From Chamaea fasciata (taxonomy: Eukaryota; Chordata; Aves; Passeriformes; Sylviidae): a DNA stretch of 64,000 nucleotides. This document shows positions 1 to 11,500 of the stretch, piece by piece. Position 1 is the stretch's first letter, and every line of letters starts with the position of its first letter. The position numbers were made by a program, and so were the translations under genes. The stretch spans positions 1,671,001 to 1,735,000 of the forward strand of contig JARCOQ010000026.1 of assembly GCA_029207755.1 (NCBI GenBank), read 5' to 3'. The notes below the pieces were generated by a model. It made no database searches. It saw nothing but the letters and a program-made list of their open reading frames with translations, and was not told the DNA's origin.

Positions 1-831
1 AGCAGAAGAATGGGAACGCACACAGCTGCCGGGGATGAGCCGCTGACATCAAAACTGCACACTCACTGCCGGTACCGGCACCGGCCTCGGCACCACCTGG
101 GCCCCTCAGCCCTGCCCGGCTGCGGCTCGGCGAGGGCCCCCGCTGGCGTTGGGGGGCTGTGGGGACACGGATGGGTCCCCAGACCCCTCGTGGCACGGCG
201 GGTGAGGTCACAGGGATGAGGGATGCCGTGCTGCTCCGAGCGGCGGGCTGCCCGGCCGGGATGCTGGGCACCCCACGGAAGGGACACGGGGACCCCCACA
301 ACTCTGGGAAAGCCACCCAGGGGACGTGGGGACCTCGCGCAGGGCTGGCCAGCACCCCCAGACATCCCACGCTGGGGCCAGCAGCGCCGCTCATCCCTCG
401 GGCACCGCAGGCAGGGATGCTGAGCCCACGGGCAGCCCACGCAGGAGCCGCGGCACCCAGGAACCCCACGCCGCTCCCCCACACAGCCCACCCGGGAACC
501 CGGAGCACCCCACGCAGGGGACGCCTGGGACGCTCAGACGCTGTCCCCATGCTGGGGACACTGGGACCAGCACGCCCCACGCGGGGACACCGCGCTCCCC
601 GAGGATGCTGCTGCCCCCGAGCATCCACCCCGCAGCGCGCCCGGGGCCGCTCCCAGCGCTCCGGCCGCGGGCACCGAGAAACCCCCGAGAAAACACAGGG
701 AAAACACCGGAAAGGCACCGGAAAGGCTGGGGGAAGGCTCCGGGAAAGGCTCCGGGACGGCGCCGGTTCAGCCCCGCGGGGCGGCCCCGGCGCGCTCCAG
801 GCCCGGGCGCGGGCCCCGGCGGGCGCGGTAC
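1..831 (-). other. MACF1 intron, left edge of window
   Basis: This is the start of the intron that follows the first exon at 832-925 and runs off the left edge. It is GC-rich with irregular C-rich and CCCACG-type strings. I see no exon, RNA gene or mobile element in it. Confidence 0.6.
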
Positions 832-925
832 CTTTGTAGCGCTCCAGCACGTCCTCGTAGGCCTGCACGAATTCCTTCTCCTGGCTGCGGTTGGCCGGGA
901 GCAGCCCCGGCACGTACCCGGCCAT
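832..925 (-). CDS. MACF1: MACF1 alternative coding first exon (MAGY-type N-terminus)
   Basis: Reading the minus strand from the ATG at 925-923 gives a 31-residue peptide that starts MAGYVPGLLP and ends QAYEDVLERYK, then a split codon G and a GTACCG splice donor just below 832. The end QAYEDVLERYK followed by an Asp codon (G plus AC from the next exon) is how I recall the short N-terminal isoform of dystonin (DST), the MACF1 paralogue, entering its calponin-homology actin-binding domain. The exon ends in the same phase (1) as the upstream exon at 6016-6235, so both can splice to one shared second exon, which must lie left of the window. MACF1 is a giant spectraplakin linking actin filaments and microtubules. 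Only the N-terminal leader is here, so no actin-binding residues are visible. Its promoter would lie in the GC-rich repeat at about 1010-1440. Identity rests on this small peptide plus its pairing with the exon at 6 kb. Confidence 0.82.
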
Positions 926-1011
926 GGCGGCCTTTGTGCCCGGGCTGGGCGCAGCTGCCGGCGGCGCGGCCAGGGCCCGTCTGTGCCGGGGCCGCTTCCG
1001 CCGCGCCGCGC

Positions 1012-1436
1012 CCGGGACCGGCCCGCCCCGGGGACCCGCCCATCGCCACCGGGACCCGCCCCGGGGACCCGCCCATCGCCACCGGGCCCCGCCCCGGGGA
1101 ACCGCCCATTGCCACCGGGACCCGCCCCGGGGAACCGCCCATTGCCACCAGGACCCGCCCATCGCCACCGGGACCCGCCCCGGGGCCCCGCCCATCGCCA
1201 CCGGGCCCCGCCCCGGGGAACCGCCCATTGCCACCGGGACCCGCCCCGGGGACCCGCCCATTGCCACCAGGACCCGCCCATCGCCACCGGGACCCGCCCA
1301 TCGCCACCGGGCCCGGCCCATCGCCACCGGGACCCGCCCCGGGGACACGGGACACGCCCCGGGACTCGCCCACCGACAGGGACACGCCCCTAGACCCACC
1401 CATGTCTCCCGGGACCCCGCCACCGGCCCGGTAACG
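1012..1436. repeat. 33-bp GC-box minisatellite upstream of a MACF1 first exon
   Basis: About ten imperfect copies of a 33-base unit with core CCCGCCCCGGGGACC and CGCCCATCGCCACCGGGA, some shortened to 18-21 bases. Because 33 is a multiple of three, every frame stays open and produces long repetitive false open frames on both strands. Each full unit carries CCCCGCCC/GGGGCGGG, a perfect Sp1/KLF GC box. The array begins about 90 bases upstream of the ATG at 925, so it lies where that first exon's promoter should be. Confidence 0.85.
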
Positions 1437-1669
1437 CCCATGGATGGGGACACGCCCATGGATGGGGACACGCCCCTGGACACGCCCCAGAGTTCAAAAT
1501 TATTGTGGCCACGCCCGTGACCGCGCTCATTAGAATAGGCCGCGCCCACTTGGCCGTGATTGCTCCGCCCCTAATGAGGCCACACCTCCGAACAGGCCAC
1601 GCCCCCTGGCGGCCGCCCCGAGCCCGCTGCGACCCCTGGCGGCCGCTCGGGGCAGCACCGGGCGGGAGG

Positions 1670-1975
1670 AGCGGGGGGTGACACCGGGGGGACAGCGGGG
1701 ATTATATCGGAGGTGACACCAGGGGTGACAATGGCTGTGACACCAGGAACGGCATCAGAGGGGTGACACTGTGTGTGTGACACCGGGTGGTGACACAGAG
1801 AGTGATACTGTGGAGGTGATACCAAGAACGACACCAGGGGGTGACACTGGGAGTGACATCGAGGACAACACCGGGGGGTGACTGACACAGACCGTGACAC
1901 CAGGGGGTGACACAGAGGGATGATAACGGGACTGACACTAAGGGTGACACCTTGGGAAGAGGTGGACGACACTGC
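1670..1975. repeat. Degenerate GTGACACC-type tandem repeat
   Basis: Repeated strings of the form GGGGTGACACCAGGGGTGACA with spacing of roughly 20 bases, interrupted and diverged. It lies in the MACF1 intron between the two first exons. No coding function is suggested. Confidence 0.7.
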
Positions 1976-4697
1976 CCGGATGTGATGCCGTGACCTCCCA
2001 GTGCCACACTGTCACCCAGAGACTCCCCAGTGACAATTCCTGCTGCTGGCGCATCCCAGTGAGCCCAGGAAGTTCATCCCAGTACATCCCATTAGATCCC
2101 AGTGCATCACCTCAGCTGACCCCAGGATGGGGGTCCTGCTGCTCTCCACTCTGCTTCCAGCATGGGAAAAACTGGGGGGGCTGCCGAGACCCTGGGGATC
2201 CCCTGGGTTGTGCTGGGTTGTGATCCTGGCTGGAAGCTGTGCCCAGGGACAGCCAGACCCCCCTGGCACTGCCTGGACGGGCTGTGGGGGAGTGGAGACC
2301 CCTCAGCACCACCTGGAGAGGAATGGGCAGGACAGAGGGGGCCCTGAGAACCAGCTGGGGGGTTTTGGAGGGGATGGCAAGGCCCCACCAAGGGGAACAG
2401 TGGGGCAGAGCCAAACCCCACGGGGAAATGGGGGTTCAGGGCCTGGCACTCCCATATCCACAGAAACCCCAGTCAGCCCCCCCAAAATCCCAGCCGAGCT
2501 GACGGAGCAAAACCTCCTGTGGAAATCGCTCTTACAGGGGGCACGAGGGTGGCTGTCCCCAGGCCAGGGGACACCCCAGTCCCCTCAACACCCACCCACA
2601 CCCCGCCGAGCCCACATGACCCCGGCCGGACTCAGCCCCCCTCACTGGGGCAAATCCCGGCCCCTTTTTTGGCCATCTCATGATGCTGCTTTCTCACCCC
2701 GATGCGCCGTTCCCATGGCAACTGGAGGGCCTGGCTGGGTAACCACGGCAACGAGAAAAGCCCCATCCCGCTCAGACAGACACCCGGCGTGTCCCCACCG
2801 TCACCCAGGGACCCCCGAGCCACCTCAGGGTGGGGGGAGGCCGCACCCCACATCCCTCCGGGGAATGAAGAGGGTCCAGGGGCTGCACCTCCATCTTCCT
2901 CCTCCTCCTCCTCCTCCTCCCGCAGCCCCCGGCCTGGGTGGGGTTACACAAATCACCCCCCTCATCCCGGTCTTGGAGGCATCTCCCTTTCGGCTTGGCG
3001 CCTTAATTAGGAAAAGTAATTAACGTGGCACGGAGCGCCGGTGCCCGGCTGCATCCCCGGCAGAGCCTCCGTGGGGAGGAGGGTTTAGATCGCGGCCACC
3101 TCGTGGCAGGGCCTTTGTGCCCAGCGGTGCCAGGGCCTGGCACGAATCCTCAGCGGAGCATCCCGCTGGGAACGGCCAGAAAATCCCCTGGGAACGGCCG
3201 CAGGGGCGCAGCTCCCCCGGCCCTGCCCACGGAGCCACCCGGCACAGAGCCCTGCAGAGGTGCCTGCGCCCGCCACGTCCCTCTGACCCAAAAACGCGTT
3301 CCCAGGGAAAGGGAAATCTGTGCCGGCCAGCTGGCACTCAGCGATTCCTCCTCGGGCAGCGGGAAAATGCTGCTCGGAACCTGCCCCGGCCCCGCCAGCC
3401 GGCGGCTTCGCTGCTCCCAAGGCAGCAGAGAACAAGGGGGTTTGTTCCCGTGTCCCCGGGGATGAAGCACAGCTCCCTCCCTCAGCCAGCGCCGGCTCTG
3501 CCAGCGGCGCGGGTGACGCGCCCGGGTGACAAAGGACTCCCAGGAACCTTTTCAAAGAGCCCTTGGAAAGCCCCCGTGACGCCTCGTCCATCACCCCTGT
3601 CCGCTCACCCCTGGCACCCCGGAGTGCCCCGGCCCCTCCTGCCTCAGCAGCACCAAGTGCAAACAGATTTAGGATGAAAGAGCCCTTTTTTTTTTTCCCC
3701 AGAAAAAGGCACCAGCTCCCGCCCACCCTCGCCCTCTGCCAAGCGCCTGCAGCGAGACAGAGCAAGGCAGGGCCAAGGGTCACACTCTGACCCTCCACGT
3801 CCTGCTCCCCCCTCCCCTCCCAGCACTGCCTCCCGAGGAGATGCCAGAAAAGCAGGGAACGGCTCCAGAGCTGCCTGGAGACCTGGGCCAGCATATCCCA
3901 GCCCCCACCAAGGCCCTCCCTGGGCACGGCTGTGTCCTCCTTTCCTTGGCTCCGATAGCCAGAAGGGATGCAGAGACTGCTGGACCCCATGGACAGCGAG
4001 GAGCAAGAGCCCCCCAGGTCTCTGTGTCCCCCCAAAACCAAGATCCCTGTGTCCCCACAAAGGTGCCACTCCTTCTGTGTCATCTCTACAGGGTCCACGG
4101 TGGCACAAGGGTGGGGCTCCCCAGCCCCAAATCATGCCCAGGCCCCATCCCCAGGCCCTGGTGCCTCCTCCCAAGGATCCCAAAAAGCCAAGCCCCCACA
4201 GCCCTCCCCTCACCTCACTGAGAGGTGCCAGGTCCCCCAGGGCACATTCCTCAGGCCACCATCCCTGCTCCCAAACCTGATCCCGATGGGAAGAGGCACT
4301 GGGGCGGCCAGCGCCCTGCAGACATTCCCACTGAATAATGCAAGGATCTGAATCAATATTTCAGCTCATTTTCAAACTTGGTGACACAAAACTGTCTCCG
4401 AACTCTTCTCTTTTTTTCCCAGCTCAGCACTGTCTCACTGCACCTCCCGAGTTATTTTTACTGGGGAATCTGCATGAGACCGAATTTTGTGACATCCCCC
4501 TGCCTTTCATCACGGGCTGGATCCAGCTGGAGTGAAGACAAGCACTCGACATCCCGGGCAGAAACAGAGCTGGGGAATTGCTGGGCCTTGGCAGAATCCA
4601 TCCCTGGGGTGTGGGAGGATGGGGATTTTGGGGCAGAGCGGGTCCATGGGAAGCAGTGAATATGGCAGGATCCTGGTTCCCCTCCATCTTCCAGCCC

Positions 4698-4735
4698 CGG
4701 GGATTTGGGATTTGGGATTTGGGATTTGGGGCAGG
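4698..4735. repeat. Short GATTTGG tandem repeat
   Basis: Four consecutive copies of a 7-base GATTTGG unit inside the MACF1 intron. This is a simple repeat with no other visible role. Confidence 0.85.
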
Positions 4736-4887
4736 GCCAGCCGCACCCTGCACATTTGCCTATCCCAGCCCCAGACGGTTCATTCTCAAGAACCATCATT
4801 TGAATCAACTGGTTCTTCCAGCCCCAAGATTCCCGGGCTGGCACCACGGCACAGCCGGATCCACATGCACCCCTGTGCCATGGGGCA

Positions 4888-4939
4888 GGCAGGGAGGGAG
4901 GGAGGGAGGGAGGGAGGGAGGGAGGGAGGGAGGGAGGGA
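4888..4939. repeat. (GGGA)n microsatellite
   Basis: About 12 uninterrupted GGGA/AGGG units. Runs of three Gs at regular spacing could form a G-quadruplex on the plus strand. It lies within the MACF1 intron separating the two first exons. Confidence 0.9.
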
Positions 4940-6015
4940 CCAGCACCCCACAGCCACCCCTGACCTGGTGGCACCTGCCCCTGTGCCAGCCGCTGTCCCT
5001 GCTCCCCAGCGCTCCCAGTCTGTGTCCCCACAGGATGGTGAGCCCAGCACTGGGGCTGGTTTGGGCACCTCAGGGGTTTGTCACCCTTGTGCCCACCCCC
5101 ACCAGTGAGATTAACGCCCAGCCCCGGGTTTCTCTTGGAGCAACAGCCAGGGACAGCCTGGCCAGGGCTCAGCAGGGGTCCCTCAGCACAGCCCTGAATC
5201 CCCAAATCCCTGTTTGCTCCAGCAGGAGCAGATCAAAGGCGCCTGGAGCGCCGGGAGATGTGGACAGACCCCGGCAGACACAGATCAAAGCCCTTGATGG
5301 CCATTTGGCCGCAGTGAAGAATCGAATCCCAGCTCTGGTGCCTGGAGCCACCACCCTGAGCAAATTCCCCCGTCCTCCCTCCTCAGCCATCCTGGAGCGG
5401 GGTCCCCACGGCCGGCGCCTGGAGAAGGAGCCATCGGCCAAGGTGGGTCCATCCCTGTCTTTGTTCCTGCTTCCCATCCCCGCTCCTTCCCCTCAGCTGT
5501 GACTGGGTCAGCGGCACAGCAGGCAAAGGCACACACGAGGCGCTGTCCCCTCCACATGGGGACACCAGCATGCCCCAATGGCCACAGCGATGGAGCTGCT
5601 GATGGGCACCACAAAGGAGCAGCCCCAGCTCCATCACCCGGGTGGGGAATCCCAAACCTCCCCGGGCAAATTCCTCCACGGAGTTCAGCCAAGGGCATTG
5701 TTCCACCACGGAGCCATTCGGTCCTTAATTTAGCATTTTAATGTCACCCAACCCGTGAATTGGAGGTTCCCAGTCATCCCTTAACCCCAGTGCTGAAGGG
5801 ATGAACCGCCCAGGGCGAGCCTGGAGAGGACAAAGCCATGGCAGAGACAAACCACCACCCTGCTCCTCGGCCACCGGGGCCACATCCATCCCTCCCCTCC
5901 TCTCGCCATCCATCCCCAGGCTCCCTGAGGAGCAGTGGGGTACAGAGATGACCCCAAGTCACCGCGGGGGAGCACAGGCACGCCCGGAGGGGGAACCAAC
6001 AAGGCTCTGCCTTAC

Positions 6016-6235
6016 CTGCGACCCTGACGACAGCTCTCTCGGCCGGGTCCAGCACCGAATCCTGACTCTTCCTCTTCCTCTGCTCATGGAGGGGTAAATT
6101 CCAGGGCAAGGTGTCCCCGGGGGGGCAGGGGGAGAGGCTGCCCGAGCGCTCGCTGCGGTAGGAGCGCTCGCTCCGGCACGACCGCTCGCTCCGGCACGAG
6201 CGCTCGCTGAGGGTCTCCTCGTCGGAGGACGACAT
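6016..6235 (-). CDS. MACF1: MACF1 coding first exon (MSSSDEE-type N-terminus)
   Basis: The minus strand from the ATG at 6235-6233 encodes 73 residues beginning MSSSDEETLSERS and ending DPAERAVVRVA, then a phase-1 split codon and a GTAAGG donor. This matches, almost residue for residue, the N-terminus of the long actin-binding isoform of mammalian microtubule-actin crosslinking factor 1 as I recall it, including the serine/arginine repeats (SERSCR, SERSYR, residues about 10-31) and the basic stretch RKRK (53-56). The leader precedes the tandem calponin-homology domains, which are coded further left, outside the window. A splice acceptor (CTTCTCCAG, ending at 6290) lies 54 bases upstream of the ATG, so the exon has a 5' non-coding neighbour, probably the donor at 8219. 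The gene is on the same strand as NDUFS5 and downstream of it, as in mammals. Confidence 0.93.
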
Positions 6236-6289
6236 GGCCCAGGCCACGGGCAGGAGGGCGGGCAGGACGTCCCCGCGGGCAGCAGCACC

Positions 6290-8219
6290 CTGGAGAAGGA
6301 GCAAACAGCACGTGTCACCGGGCCACCGGCCGCGGGGCCCTCCCCGCCACAGGTGCTGGGGGTGGTGGAGAAGGGACCGTCCACCATGGGTGTCTTTCCG
6401 CCCTCTCGGCTGGGTGAATCAGTCCTCCTGGAGGTCCTGGATGCTGCCTCAGTTTCCCCCCGGCTGGGGTTCCCAGGGATGGGGACAGCAGCACAGCTGC
6501 CCCTCTACCAGCAAAGCTCACGCTGGAATCCCTGAGCTCAATCCCACAAAGCCAAGTCCAACCTTTTGGGCTCGATTTCTTTGTGCTCAGTACAAGAAGG
6601 AGCATCAGCTCGGCTCTGCCCTTTGTACCTGCAGGTTTTTCCCCTCTGAGAACGGGGATGGCTTTAAAAATCTTATTAATCATGGCAGAGGAAGATGGTA
6701 AGGCTTTCTGGAGCACGCCGGGAGTGAGCTGTGCCGCGTACACACGCTGGGCAAATAAGCACCTTGCATGAGACATATTTAAAATAAATCTCATTGTGTC
6801 CTCTAGCACGGCCAGGAAAAAATGCCTGAGACTCCTACAACCGATGTGCCGCGGCGCAGGAGCCGCCTCCATCACGCCGAGCCTTTCCTTATTCCCATCA
6901 TTTAATCGGCAAAACAGGAACAAAGAGACCCAAAAAAACATTGAAAGAAACGGAGAAAGGATTCCATGAGTCATTCACCCCCCATCGAAAAGCTGCGAAA
7001 AAATGAATCGCGGCCCAAAACCGCGGCTCCCCCGGCAGCCCCGAGGGGCTCAGCCCGCGCCCTGTTTTTGGGGGACCCGCGGGTGTGGGGCTGGGGGGGC
7101 TGCGGGGCCGGGCGGGGTTCGGTGCCCAGGGAGCGGCAGGGCCGGGGGCTGCGGGGGTTGGAGCCGGGTTTGCGGCGCGGGCGGGGGGGCAGCAGGTGCA
7201 GGAGGCAGCGGGGTGCGGGCACGGCTCTGCGGGGGCACACGGGGCCGGTGTGGCCCCCCCCTCCCGGTCCTGCTCCAACCTGGTCCTACCCCCGCTCCCG
7301 GCACCTTCCTGTGTCCGCAGCTCCAGCCCAGCCCCGGCGGCTGCTGCTCCCCTTTCCCGGTCCATCCCCATCCCCACCGGCCGCCCTTCCGCGCTCCATC
7401 CCCGCTGCATCCCTGTGTCCTTCCCTTCCCGCTTCATCCCCCGCTCATCTCCCGCTCTGACCCTGCGCTTTCCCGCTCCATCCTCGGCGCTTCCCCGCTC
7501 CATCCCCGCTCCATCCGCCGCCCTTCCCCGCTCCCTCCCCGGTGCGCACCCCCCTGCCCGCAGCCCCGGCCCCGCTCACCCCCCGCCGGCGCTCCGGTAC
7601 CGACTGGGCGCGGGCAGGACGCGGCGCTCCGGTGCCGGCCCGGCCCCGCCGTGCGCTCCCGGTCCGGCCGCTCCCGGCCCCGCCGTGCGCTCCCGCCGCC
7701 GCGGCGCCTCCCCCGGCCCGGCCCGGCCCTGCCCACCGGGCGGCGGGGAGCGGCGGGGGGGTCCCGGCCGCCTCCCGCCCCGCGCAGCCCCGGCACCGGC
7801 CCCGCCGCCCGCCCCTGCACCAGCACAACCGGCACCTCCACCCCGGGCACCCCCGGGCAACCCCCTCGGGGCTCCCACCCCGCGCCCTCCAACCTGCCCA
7901 CGCTCCTCAGGGCACCCCAACGCCTGCTGCCTCCCCACGCTGCACCCCCATTGCTCTGGGGGTCCCCCTCCAGCCGCTCAGCAGCTCCCCGCACCACACA
8001 GATCCCCCCCCCCCCCCTCCGGCATCCTCCCATCATCCCCGTTCCATCCTCATCCTCCGGATCCCCCCAGGCCCAGGGTAATTAGAGCACCCATCGATCG
8101 GGGATCGGGGCCAGCAGCCGCAGCGCATCGCGGGGGACACGAGCAGGGTGCGGGGGACAGGCTCGGGAAAGGTCCGGAGGGCCGCGCTGGGAGAGCCGTG
8201 AGCTGCCCAGGGCCTCACC
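6290..8219 (-). promoter_or_regulatory. MACF1: CpG island and probable 5' non-coding exon/intron of MACF1
   Basis: From about 7020 to 8560 the sequence is extremely G+C- and CpG-rich, as expected for a promoter island. On the minus strand a strong donor (CCGCAG then GTGAGG) ends a candidate exon at 8219, and the acceptor ending at 6290 would receive it. The transcript start would lie above 8219, perhaps around 8.3-8.6 kb. The stretch 6540-6980 inside this intron is an A+T-rich island in otherwise GC-rich DNA. The long open frames here (up to 507 codons on the plus strand) have proline/arginine-rich composition caused by GC bias and resemble no protein I know. Confidence 0.5.
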
Positions 8220-8599
8220 TGCGGGGCAGCCGGACATCCCAGCCGCAGCCGAACGTGTCCCAGCGCCAGCCGCGGAGCGGGCAGGGACACCAGGAGCAGC
8301 CCGAAGGGGTGACGGAGCTGCAGGACAGCCCCAGCCGCCTGGCAGGAGTGAAGCAGGATAAACCGCTCCGGCTGACGGCAGATCCAGCCGCCCCGCACCG
8401 ACGGCGGCATCCAACGAGCAGCAGCAGCTCCGTGCCACGGCCCCGGGCCAGCGCGGCTGCTCCCGCGGCGCCGCGAGCGGCCCGGCCAAGGCCGGCGCCC
8501 CGGTCCCCCCGGGGTCTCGGCGCAGCCCAGCTGCCCGTGGGCATCTCTCCCCCGCCGGTTTTCAGATCTCATCCCAACACCTCTGCTTCCCGCTGTGTG

Positions 8600-11500
8600 T
8601 TTTCCTGAGTGCTTCCAGCGAGGGGGTGGGACGCGGTGCAGGACATCAGGGCGTGGGGTGTGGTGACACCTGCCCTCGGACGCCGCCACTTGGGACGTGG
8701 CTGGAGAGGAGCACGTGTTGCCCTGAGGCCCTGCCCGCTCGGATGCAGGGATGGGGAGGAAACACTCGGCCAAAACCTGCCCGGGTGTGGATACACCAGT
8801 GGGGTGACCCCACAGATGAAGGGGCAAGGCCTCGAAGACACGAGCTCCAGTTGGGAATGAGGCTGGGAGTTCTGGGACCTGAGAACCCTCACGGGCTGCA
8901 GCCAGGCCAGACTGGTGCTGGGGAACTGGGGGCAGAGTAAAGGGTGTACTGGAAAAGGGTGTGCTTGTGGGCTGGCACCAGTCCAGTGACAGGTGACAGT
9001 GACAGGGCCATCACCCTGGTGCCACCCTGACACTGCTTTTGGTGCAGGTCTCACTCCCTTGGAGCGTGTGGTCAGGTCCGTACTGGACACTGATGGATAA
9101 ATGCACTCGAGTGGGGGCTGTGGTTCCCATCACTACAGGGAACCCCAAAACCCGTGAGAGCCGTGGAGCAGGGAAGGCTCATCCCGGCAGAGCCGGCGGC
9201 CCCAGAGGCGCTGGGAGGAGGAGGAGGAGGAGGGAAGCGCCTCAAGAGCCAGACGCTGCCGCAGCGCCGTTCCCAAAGCTCCCGGACGGGTTGGGCGGCT
9301 CGGCCGCGTGTCTGCAGCGGGGCCGGCCCCCAGAGCCCGGCCACGGCCGGCCCGGCCCCCGGCACATGCCGGGGTGATGCTGTGACACCCTCGGTCACTC
9401 CTGCTCCCTCTCTTGGTGACTGGGCACCGCCTGCCCTCGGGACACCGCAGGGTTCACGGCCCGGCCAGCTGCGGGAAGCCCGGTGCTGGCTGCAGGGTGA
9501 CGCGTGCCTTTGTCACCCCGTGTCACCAGCCGGGCTCCAGCCACCTCCCTCATGGTGCTCTGGGAGCAAAGGCAGCCGACTCCAGGCGTGCTGAGTCCCA
9601 GAGGAGCGCGGGTGGCTGGGAGACGGCGCCTGTTCCAGCCTGCGTGGATCTCACAGCCCGAACGCGCTTCCCGAAATCCCTCGCAGCGCCGCAAGGTGCT
9701 GGATTATTTGTGCTGCGAATCTGGGTTAGGATCCTGCGTTGTTTTGCCTACGTGGAGACAGGGAATTGTTATTTCAGGAGGAAAGGGGAGGCAGGTCCTG
9801 CCTAAATCATTTCATTTCCCTGTTCCTGCGCTGCTCGGCAGGATTGTGGGGACCCCTGGGACCCCAAGTGCCGAGACCTTGGACATCCACAGGGAGCAAA
9901 TCAGCCAGAACCCAGCTCTGCCCCAAGAACCGTCCCCTCTCCCTCATTAAAACCTCTGCCCAAGCCCAGGGCTGAAACCTGCCTTTTCCCCTTGACTTTT
10001 GATAAATTATTCATCTCCTGAGAGTTGTTTATTCCCCCTCTCCCGAGGCTGAGAGGAGCTGCAGATGATGCACAGCACATCCAGGGAGCTGCAGGAGGTG
10101 GGGGCTCAGCCCAACTCCCTCTCCTGGGGGCTCAGGGTTGTAGGACAATGGGAATGAGGGGCTGGGGGAAGGGATGGTGCTCTGCCCTCACCAGCTCCTG
10201 CCCAGCCAAGGCCATGTCCATGGCAGAAGCAGCTCCCCATGGAGATCTCCCAGCCCATCCCAGCCCCAGTGCCTCCCACCCAGCCGGGACGTGGCATCAA
10301 CCCCGTGCCAAAAACGCGACAAAAAAGGCAAAAAAGCAAAACAGAAATTTGGAGCCGCTACAGGCCGGATATAGATCCCGTTCAGGGCTTCGTGGTGAAC
10401 CACACTGTGGAGCTGAGGATGCTCCAAATCCCTTTGCCCAGGGGAACTCGGGCGGGAGCATCGGATCCATTTTCGATCCCTGCTGCTCAGCCAGAGCCTC
10501 GGCCTCGGTCTCCTCCCAGCAGAGCCGGGAGATGTTTCCTTTTTTTATCTCTCCACGAGTTTGATCGTTTTCATTAGGTCTTTGATTATTCCCCTTTATT
10601 GGCTGAAATTCCTGACAGAGCTTTTAACTGCAGCAAACAGATCCTCTCCTGGCTGTGGCTGCTCCCTGCGCGCCCTCGGCTGCGATCATGCCGATCGCCG
10701 GAGCAATTGGATTTTGAACGGATCTAAAGAGCCACTGGGGAGCCAGGAATGTTCAGATGCATCCCAATATTTCCTCCAGCATCTGGGCCACTCGATGGGA
10801 TGAGTCACTCTCCACACCAGCCAGCTGCCAGGCTTTTTGCTGAGCCTGGTTTTTTGGGTTTTTTTTTTCCCCTCCTCTCCCTGGAAAAGCAACACTTCCT
10901 CACAAAACAGGGGGTTTTTTCCCCCCAAAACAGCAATTCCTGGGAGCATTGGCCCGTGCCGTGCATGGCTCCGGGTGTCACCAGCCCTCACATCCAGTTT
11001 GGGAGGAAGTTGTGATGCCAATGGCAAAACCTCCACCAGAAAAGTCATTCCCAAAGTCTTCTCTGCATTCCCGGCGCCTCCACCAGGGCACATTCTCTTC
11101 GGGAAAGGGAAGGATAATTGATAATAATTAATCTTCATCCATAATGAGTGATTATACGTGTGGAGGCTCATGAAGATTTGACCTCCTGGCTTCCCAAATT
11201 TCCACCTATGGGTGAAACCCAGGGACTGAGCCTGGGGAATTGCAGCGTGGTTTGGTGAGGAATCAGCTCCTGGAGCAGCTCAGCCCTGCTCAGATTTTCG
11301 GGGTGTCCCATGTGGGTCCCCACATCCCCCATCCACAGTCCCATCCCCTCCCTCCCTCCTCCTCCTCCTCCCCAAATCCCCCCAGGACAATTCACTGAGG
11401 ATAAATAACTCCCATGGCTCCACAGCTCCACTCGATTTCCATCCCCAGCACGATTTTCCTCCTTATCCATCCTTTATCTGTTCTGGCAGCTCCGTAGCCT

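Larger units (their letters stand above)
2000..6015 (-). other. MACF1 intron between the two alternative first exons
   Basis: For the long isoform this is intron; for the short isoform it is upstream flank. Apart from simple repeats (including a TCC run at about 2898-2920) it holds no exon I can support. The open frames at 2127-3023 and 3085-4098 have no recognisable domain and no coding-like composition. Confidence 0.55.

Noticed and set aside
326..1393. Long plus-strand open frame of 355 codons, with a mirror frame of 298 codons on the minus strand
   Set aside because: Both are produced by the 33-base repeat, whose length is a multiple of three. The peptides are simple Pro/Arg or Gly/Trp repeats with no domain.
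1012..1436. Regular direct repeats considered as a CRISPR-like array
   Set aside because: There are no unique spacers, the units abut each other, and the setting is a vertebrate genome.
7085..8608. Open frame of 507 codons on the plus strand
   Set aside because: Pro/Ala/Arg-rich translation of a CpG island, with competing long frames on both strands. No family resemblance, and it overlaps the expected MACF1 promoter.
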